A DNA stretch of 64,000 bases from Sulfurospirillum deleyianum DSM 6946 (GTDB lineage Bacteria; Campylobacterota; Campylobacteria; Campylobacterales; Sulfurospirillaceae): contig NC_013512.1 in the NCBI RefSeq assembly GCF_000024885.1, positions 2,108,001-2,172,000 of the forward strand, written 5' to 3'. A program made the translations under genes and the position numbers. Below, piece after piece: positions 63,538-64,000 of the stretch. The notes under the pieces are model-generated. The model was not told the origin of the DNA. It worked only from the letters and a program-made list of their open reading frames with translations, and did not search any database. The stretch's first letter is position 1. Every line of letters starts with the position of its first letter.

Positions 63538-64000
63538 ATGAACGATATTTTAAAAGTTGGCAATATTGAATTTGCAAGCCGTTTGATTGTAGGAAGTGGA
63601 AAATACCCTGATTTTCAAACCACAAAAGATGCCACACTGGCTAGTGGGTCTAAACTGATTACCGTAGCGGTTCGACGGGTCAACATTACTAACCCGAATG
63701 AAGAGAATTTGATGGACTACTTTAAAGGTACGGACATTAAACTCTTGCCAAATTCTGCTGGATGTACGACTGCTGAAGATGCCATCACGCTTTTTAGAAT
63801 GGTAAAAGAAGCCACAGGACTCAATTTAATTAAACTAGAAGTCATCGGTGATACCGCAAAAACACTCTACCCAGACGTGATGGAAACCCTTAAAGCATGT
63901 GAAGTTTTAGCCAAAGATGGCTTTACAATTATGACCTACAGCAATGACGACCCCATTATGGCAAAACGCCTTGAAGATGCAGGAAGTGCGGCTATTATGC
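63538..64000 (+). CDS. thiG: Thiazole synthase (partial)
   Basis: The first 154 codons are visible to the window end. [37 protein letters not shown] and [10 protein letters not shown] are ThiG signatures, the last containing the Schiff-base Lys. Makes the thiazole ring of thiamine. Start ATG at 63538, two bases after the purN stop. Confidence 0.94.
   Translation, partial: MNDILKVGNIEFASRLIVGSGKYPDFQTTKDATLASGSKLITVAVRRVNITNPNEENLMDYFKGTDIKLLPNSAGCTTAEDAITLFRMVKEATGLNLIKLEVIGDTAKTLYPDVMETLKACEVLAKDGFTIMTYSNDDPIMAKRLEDAGSAAIM

Overview
The window reads as chromosomal DNA of a Campylobacterota (Epsilonproteobacteria), most likely a Sulfurospirillum-like organism. G+C is low to moderate. The markers are fliI next to folE, the block tig-clpP-(GGDEF)-def, a NifU/NifS pair, a carboxynorspermidine route to polyamines, and histidine kinases with an HQWRQPL box. 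The genus is inferred; the class is well supported.

Layout. (1) About 0.1-24.2 kb is one large accessory locus for an aryl-polyene/dialkylresorcinol (flexirubin-type) pigment. A plus-strand half (118-15212) carries a FabZ-like dehydratase, glycosyltransferase, lipid acyltransferase, MIO aromatic ammonia-lyase, ketoreductase, LolA-like carrier, MMPL exporter, acyl-ACP ligase, ABC-2 exporter, ACP, ketosynthase and an ApeC-like chain-length factor. A minus-strand half (about 24154 down to 16218) carries a second ACP, ketosynthase, chain-length factor and dehydratase, an alpha/beta hydrolase, then DarA and DarB (resorcinol-forming enzymes), an HTH-like protein, a BtrH-like protein and a flavodoxin-ferredoxin. 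Together they can be read as making an aromatic polyenoic acid from tyrosine or phenylalanine, making a dialkylresorcinol, joining them and exporting the product to the outer membrane. (2) 24.2-29.4 kb has a DEAD-box RNA helicase with a long leader, MerT/MerP-like proteins, a Tat-exported transglutaminase and a solitary D12 DNA adenine methylase. (3) 29.4-40.3 kb holds two two-component systems, a polyproline EF-hand protein, a wHTH-nucleotidyltransferase pair wedged beside a CobW-family GTPase and the 3' remnant of a second CobW paralogue, and a Tat metallo-beta-lactamase-fold protein with a Trp-rich membrane protein. (4) 40.3-53.2 kb contains polyamine genes, a chemoreceptor, rdgB, mltA, transporters, moeA-moaE-moaD and nifU. 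(5) 53.2-64 kb is core: nifS, fliI, folE, tig, clpP, a degenerate GGDEF protein, def, comM-like, nnr, purN and the start of thiG.

Two repeat systems overlie this map. The palindrome TTACATGTAA (extended TTTACATGTAAA or GTTACATGTAAC) occurs 35 times perfectly in 64 kb, inside genes and between them. A random sequence of this composition would give fewer than one. Inside genes it leaves LHV(K/N/T) or TC(K/N) peptides in unrelated proteins. It looks like a genome-wide iterated DNA signal. Separately, a roughly 130-bp hairpin-rich intergenic repeat occurs in four copies in both orientations. I saw no rRNA, tRNA, CRISPR array or transposase.
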